Shown here one piece after another: positions 23,740-27,129 of a stretch of DNA of 27,129 nt. The stretch lies in assembly GCF_039522025.1 (NCBI RefSeq), contig NZ_BAAADB010000033.1, positions 1 to 27,129 of the forward strand. The letters run 5' to 3'. The notes below the pieces were generated by a model that was given only the letters and a program-made list of their open reading frames with translations, was not told the DNA's origin and made no database searches. The position numbers and the translations under genes were made by a program. This stretch comes from Deinococcus depolymerans (lineage in GTDB: Bacteria > Deinococcota > Deinococci > Deinococcales > Deinococcaceae). Each line of letters starts with the position of its first letter. Position 1 is the stretch's first letter.

Positions 23740-25564
23740 GGCATTCGAACGTGGGGACCAGCAGGGCCCGGTCCAGGTATCGGTTGCCGCGTTCGCAGGA
23801 CGTTTCGGCCACGAACCCGCAGGCGTGGCAGGACGCCGAGTGGAGCGAGCGGTCCTTGCCGGGATCGTGTTCCGAGCACAGCGGGTCGGACGAGCAGACG
23901 TGGGACCGCCGCAGCGCCTGACGGATGATCCGGCCCAGGTTCTCCGGCTTGCCGAGTTCGACCAGTCCGCCCAACGTACCGTCAGAATCGGCCGCGGCGG
24001 TGTAGAGCAGCACGCCCGCCATGGGTGCGGACTCGTCGTCGTTGGAGTAGATGCGCTCCCGGATGCTGGCGGCGTTGTAACCGCATTCCAACGCGAACTC
24101 GCGGATCAGCAGATGCGACAGGGTGTGCAGCATGGCGTACCGCATGCCCGGATAGCGCGCTTCGGGATTGAGTTTCCGACTGGCGCGCCAGCCCTTGTGC
24201 CCCTCGAACAGGCGGGCGTCCCTGCGCCGCACCGCCGCCCTGTCGAGCCAGGCGCGCAGGGCCTCCTCGTCGAACCGGATGAAGACGCCTTCGCCGTGGA
24301 CCTCGTTCGCGGGGACCCAGGGTGTCCGCCCCTTCGTGAGGCGGGCGACGCGTTCCTTGCCGTTCTCGTCGAACACCTCTTCGGGCGAGTCGACGCGGGT
24401 GAAACCCAACAGGGCGTTCACTTCGCGCAGGCGTTTGACCAGGGACACGGCTCCGAGCTTCCCGGCGTACTCGGACGGCACGTCGCAGGCTTCCGCCATG
24501 AAGTGCGGCCAGTCGTTGTCGCCGCCGTCCGGCGCGATCAGCACTTCCCATTCCGGGCGTTTCATCTCCTCCTCGGTGACGGGGCGGGCCTCCTGCGACT
24601 CTCCGGCCACGCGCCTGCGGACGGCCTCCCACACGTCCTCGGGCGCGTACCGGTCGATGTCCGGGTAACGGGCCTGCCGCTTGAGCTGTTTGAGGACGCC
24701 CCGCAGTTCGCCCAGGTCCTCGGCGTCCTTGATGTCCTCCCAGGCTTCCTGCACGAACTGCTCGACCGGGGCGTCGCCGGTCGGGATGGCGAGGGCCGAC
24801 AGCGTCACTGGGAACCAGGCGTTCGTGGCGCCCAGGATCACCGGCCTGGCCTGTTCGGCACAGTCCTTCTCGAACGCGTCCAGGTGCGGGTGTCGGCCAC
24901 GACAGGCCGGCAGCGTCTCCTTGCCTTCGCCGCCGAAGGCGTGGACCATGGAGCGGGCCTGCCCGCACCCGTCGCGCCGCACCCACAGGTTCTCCGTCTG
25001 GAGGGACGCGCCGCTCTCGAAGAAGCGCAGCGTGCCCCGGCAGGCCGTCGGGCCGCCGTGGACGAACCAGTGCCACGGGAAGTCGTCCAGGTGCCCGTTC
25101 GAACAGGCGAGCAGGAACCTGGCCGGTACGGCGTCGGACTTCTTGCCTTTGCCCTTCTCGCAGTTGGGATGGACGAAGCGGGTGCGTTCCGGCCGGTACC
25201 GGTCCGGTGCGAGTTCGAAGAGGCCGGAGTCGTACTCGGCCAGCAGGCCGCACTTCACGCAGCGCAGCCACCGCGGGAACGGACGGACCGGAACGCCTCG
25301 CAGCGCCTCCGGGGACAACGGGTCGACGTTGTCGTCCCCCACGGGAGGACGGCGCAGGCTCTGGACCTGCGGACCGAGTTCGTGCCGCACCGCGGCCAGC
25401 AGGCGCGGCTCGGCGATCTCGGTACACAGCCCCGCCTGCCAGTGGTCGAGCCCCATGGTCAGGACGGAAAGGTTCGGCAGGTCGACGAGCGCGCCCGGCC
25501 CGTACGTCCAGAGGAGTTGGCTCGGCCGGACCGAACCCACGGCCGTGTCGGCGTTCTTCGTAAT
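23717..25564 (-). CDS. drmB: DrmB-like DUF1998 protein (possible ATT start)
   Basis: A 615-aa protein with the typical DrmB opening RPSQLLWTYGPGALVDLP, then Cys/His zinc-type pieces: LRCVKCGLLAEY (~150), ACSNGHLDDFPW (~185), and the C-terminal 'LCSEHDP' and 'ASCHACGFVAETSC' of DUF1998 (~550-595). No helicase motifs, as expected of DrmB. In DISARM it works with a DrmA helicase on incoming DNA; here the only DUF1998 helicase is the giant one downstream. The first standard start codon is GTG 25540, with no ribosome binding site. Eight codons upstream is ATT (25564), with AGGAGA six bases before it, giving TKNADTAVGSVRPSQ.., which looks like a normal N-terminus. I therefore prefer the rare ATT start. 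It is the first intact gene of the operon; drmC overlaps its end. Confidence 0.88.
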   Translation of the reverse strand: MTKNADTAVGSVRPSQLLWTYGPGALVDLPNLSVLTMGLDHWQAGLCTEIAEPRLLAAVRHELGPQVQSLRRPPVGDDNVDPLSPEALRGVPVRPFPRWLRCVKCGLLAEYDSGLFELAPDRYRPERTRFVHPNCEKGKGKKSDAVPARFLLACSNGHLDDFPWHWFVHGGPTACRGTLRFFESGASLQTENLWVRRDGCGQARSMVHAFGGEGKETLPACRGRHPHLDAFEKDCAEQARPVILGATNAWFPVTLSALAIPTGDAPVEQFVQEAWEDIKDAEDLGELRGVLKQLKRQARYPDIDRYAPEDVWEAVRRRVAGESQEARPVTEEEMKRPEWEVLIAPDGGDNDWPHFMAEACDVPSEYAGKLGAVSLVKRLREVNALLGFTRVDSPEEVFDENGKERVARLTKGRTPWVPANEVHGEGVFIRFDEEALRAWLDRAAVRRRDARLFEGHKGWRASRKLNPEARYPGMRYAMLHTLSHLLIREFALECGYNAASIRERIYSNDDESAPMAGVLLYTAAADSDGTLGGLVELGKPENLGRIIRQALRRSHVCSSDPLCSEHDPGKDRSLHSASCHACGFVAETSCERGNRYLDRALLVPTFECRDAGFFE

Positions 25565-25570
25565 GCGGTC

Positions 25571-25576
25571 TCTCCT
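25571..25576 (-). promoter_or_regulatory. Ribosome binding site pointing to an ATT start
   Basis: AGGAGA on the minus strand, six bases before the ATT at 25564. There is no ATG, GTG or TTG in the drmB frame between this site and the GTG at 25540, so the site only makes sense for drmB if ATT is the initiator, or if it serves a short out-of-frame ORF. Confidence 0.5.
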
Positions 25577-25634
25577 GCGCCTTCGCGGAGGGCGGGCTTC
25601 CAGGGCGGCCCGTCCTCCACCTTCGCGCCGCTCA

Positions 25635-25694
25635 TCACCAGACGGACGCCCTGAAGCGCTCCCGCAGTTCCTTCAGCCAGAGCTCACGCCATAG
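25635..25694 (-). pseudogene. Possible C-terminal remnant of a gene upstream of drmB
   Basis: On the minus strand, about 20 codons read LWRELWLKELRERFRASVW then TGA at 25637-25635. This looks like the helical, charged tail of a real protein. The frame runs back only to a stop inside the neighbouring gene, so the 5' part is missing. In DISARM the gene before drmB is drmA, so this could be the tail of a lost operon gene. The stretch is short and could be chance. Confidence 0.25.
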
Positions 25695-25698
25695 CGCG

Positions 25699-26466
25699 TT
25701 AGCGGACGTGGCGCGCGCGGTTGTGAAGCGGCCTCATATGCGCCTTCTCTATGGGCTTGGCGCGCGCCAACTGGGCCCGCAGGGCGTCTCTCACCCACGT
25801 GAAGTCCGGGTGTGCCTCATCAAACGGGATTCGCGTGTCTGTACAGGCGTATGGGGCAAACCGGGCATCCGTGCCCACCTCGGGCCACGCAGTGCAAATG
25901 GCCTTGAACAGGCCCCCGCTGTTCTGCAGGAAGGGCCGGGCCGCGAGCAGAAGATCCACGAGCACTGTCACCGGAGCGTGCTGGGCCAGCGCCTCAAAGC
26001 TGCCCCGGGTACCGTTCACCCGCCACTCTTGGCCGTCCACGCTGACGCCCTGTAGGTGCAGGCCGCCGACTTGACGGTCGACCAGCAGTAGCCCTTGCAT
26101 CGGGTCGCTAGTTGCCTGAGCGCGACGCTCTGCATTCTGTGCACGCTGCTCGTCTCGGCGCCAGTAGCGCTTTTTGCACTCTACCGTCGCTTGAGACTTG
26201 AGCAGCGCCCGGTTCATAGCCCGGATGCACGCTGCAGCCGTCTGATCACAGCAGACCTCCTGTACCAGAATCGTGAGCGGGCGCAGCAAGTGCTGCGCCC
26301 GCACCACCAGATCCTGTGGTGTCAGCACAAGGGTCTGCCCCTCAAGATGCACCTCAACTCGGCCATCAGACCAGCAGCCGGTGAGCTGCGCCGAGTGGCC
26401 TTCAATGACCACCTGCACTTGCAGGGGCCGCCGGGCATGCGCCAATCGCCGCACTGTGTTCGACAT
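25699..26466 (-). CDS. Unrecognised 255-aa protein
   Basis: I recognise no family. The ATG at 26466 gives MSNTVRRLAHARRPLQ; the frame is open further upstream to 26634 but that part lies opposite transposase codons. Residues ~17-60 look beta-rich ('VQVVIEGHSAQLTGCW', 'RVEVHLEGQTLVLTPQDL'), ~85-120 are helical and basic (KSQATVECKKRYWRRDEQRAQNAERRAQ), and the C-terminus ends in basic helices. No signal peptide or membrane segment. Codon use is less GC-extreme than in the defence genes. It ends only a few bases before the possible gene remnant, so it seems to have arrived with the mobile DNA at the right end and is not part of the drmB operon by function. Confidence 0.55.
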   Translation of the reverse strand: MSNTVRRLAHARRPLQVQVVIEGHSAQLTGCWSDGRVEVHLEGQTLVLTPQDLVVRAQHLLRPLTILVQEVCCDQTAAACIRAMNRALLKSQATVECKKRYWRRDEQRAQNAERRAQATSDPMQGLLLVDRQVGGLHLQGVSVDGQEWRVNGTRGSFEALAQHAPVTVLVDLLLAARPFLQNSGGLFKAICTAWPEVGTDARFAPYACTDTRIPFDEAHPDFTWVRDALRAQLARAKPIEKAHMRPLHNRARHVR

Positions 26467-26498
26467 GATCCACTGTACTGGTTGAGGCAGAAACGTGA

Positions 26499-27053
26499 AG
26501 CCCCATCTCAGCCGAGGAGCAGGTGCTCGCGAACCTTGGCGACGATCTGCCGGAAACAGTTGAACGCCAATTTGACCGCGTGCTCCAGCGGATGAAGGTG
26601 GAAGCGAGCCGTTCCGGCTCGCTGTCGGCGCCACTCCAGCACTTCTTGAAGGTAACTGAGAGTTACCGTCCGAACCTCTTCGTCACCTACCGGGTGCAGG
26701 GATTGCCCCGGACGAATAACGACCTGGAGCAGTTCTTCGGCGCGGCGAGGTATCACGAACGTCGCATCACGGGTCGGAAGGTGGCGGCCCCTGGCACCGT
26801 GATTCGGGGGCAGGTTCGGTTGATTGCTGCAGCTGGAACCCGCCTGTTAGCCCCGACCGCCGCTGATCTTCAACCCATGTGCGTGACGACCTGGCGGATG
26901 CTTCGTCAGCAACTGGAGCTTCGCCATGAGGCTCGACGGGAGCAACTGCGGTTCAGACGCGACCCGGTGGCCTTCCTTCAGCGCCTCGAAAATCAGTATC
27001 TCAATCCTGATTTGGTAGTTGGCTGGAACTATGCCCGACAGGGAACGCCTTGA
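26499..27053 (+). pseudogene. 5'-truncated transposase
   Basis: The last ~184 codons of a DDE-type transposase. Recognisable are 'FVTYRVQGLPRTNNDLEQFF' and then 'AARYHERRITGRK', the region of the third catalytic acidic residue (the Glu of NDLE) followed by a basic helix, and the tail 'RRDPVAFLQRLENQYLNPDLVVGWNY'. A stop at 26496-26498 precedes it and no N-terminal catalytic domain is present, so the enzyme cannot be active alone. GTG at 26523 is the first start codon. The last codons lie in the 28-bp repeat at 27013-27040 and the stop (27051-27053) lies outside that repeat, in flanking DNA, as happens when a transposase frame runs through the element end. I cannot name the IS family. Confidence 0.75.
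27013..27040 (-). repeat. Right copy of 28-bp inverted repeat (transposon end)
   Basis: Exact reverse complement of 90-117: it starts TGGTAGTTGG and ends ATGCCCGACA. It encodes the final VVGWNYAR residues of the truncated transposase. Flanking bases (GGGAACGC to the right here, TTCAGTGG to the left of the other copy) show no target duplication longer than GG. Confidence 0.75.
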
Positions 27054-27129
27054 GGCCGTGACAGCCACGCTCGCAGCGTCCAAACGCGATCGGTCAGCCC
27101 AATCGCCATCGCCGGTGTGCGCTGGAGGT

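Noticed and set aside
12706..25564. A Dpd 7-deazaguanine DNA-modification system (also has a DUF1998 helicase and a PLD protein)
   Set aside because: No DpdA-type transglycosylase or preQ0 synthesis genes in the window, and a C5 methyltransferase is present instead.
82..27048. Target-site duplication around the 28-bp repeats
   Set aside because: Flanks TTCAGTGG and GGGAACGC match only at GG, which is not meaningful.
1..27129. tRNA or rRNA genes
   Set aside because: I saw no cloverleaf-like T-loop/anticodon arrangement or rRNA-like sequence on either strand by eye; a covariance-model scan would be decisive.

Overview
The window is GC-rich DNA, probably from a Deinococcus-type bacterium and probably part of a plasmid or other secondary replicon. 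The evidence is a ParA/ParB pair whose ParA starts with the 'FFNH-GG' form that I associate with Deinococcus replicons, large palindromic centromere-like sites around that pair, and mobile-element debris including an IS200/IS605-like hairpin. The genus is an inference from style, not from a marker gene.

Layout. (1) Positions 1-2063: a 28-bp repeat (90-117), an unrecognised gene (196-1254), then about 800 bp that is mostly non-coding but carries two copies of a partition-site palindrome; one copy is split by a 46-bp insertion. (2) 2064-3993: parB and parA on the minus strand with a third, perfect palindrome upstream of parA. (3) 4217-10191: a minus-strand accessory block. In transcription order it holds a TPR/winged-helix protein, a terminator, an unknown 314-aa protein, a tiny signal-peptide ORF overlapping a second TPR/winged-helix protein, a NERD nuclease-helicase and a small unknown protein. 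(4) 10223-25564: a defence island. Reading the minus strand from the right it holds DrmB (DUF1998), DrmC (phospholipase D nuclease), an unknown 1025-aa protein, a giant 2135-aa DUF1998 helicase, a Cas4/RecB-like Fe-S nuclease and a cytosine-C5 methyltransferase. A Vsr-like endonuclease sits on the plus strand between drmC and the 1025-aa gene. (5) 25635-27129: a junction with a possible gene remnant, an unrecognised gene and a 5'-truncated transposase ending in the second copy of the 28-bp repeat.

How it may work. DrmB and DrmC are core DISARM proteins. The giant DUF1998 helicase directly behind a ~1000-aa unknown protein is more like Druantia, and the C5 methyltransferase could provide self/non-self marking as in class 2 DISARM or type II Druantia. 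I see no ordinary DrmA. The most economical reading is a composite modification-dependent anti-phage system in which the giant helicase takes the DrmA place, with Cas4-like, Vsr-like and NERD nucleases as candidate effectors and two TPR/winged-helix proteins, one paired with a possible secreted peptide, as candidate regulators. This is inference: no activity can be read from sequence.

The two 28-bp repeats are perfect inverted copies 26.95 kb apart, and the right one overlaps the end of a transposase gene, so partition genes and defence island may have moved, or been bracketed, as one unit.
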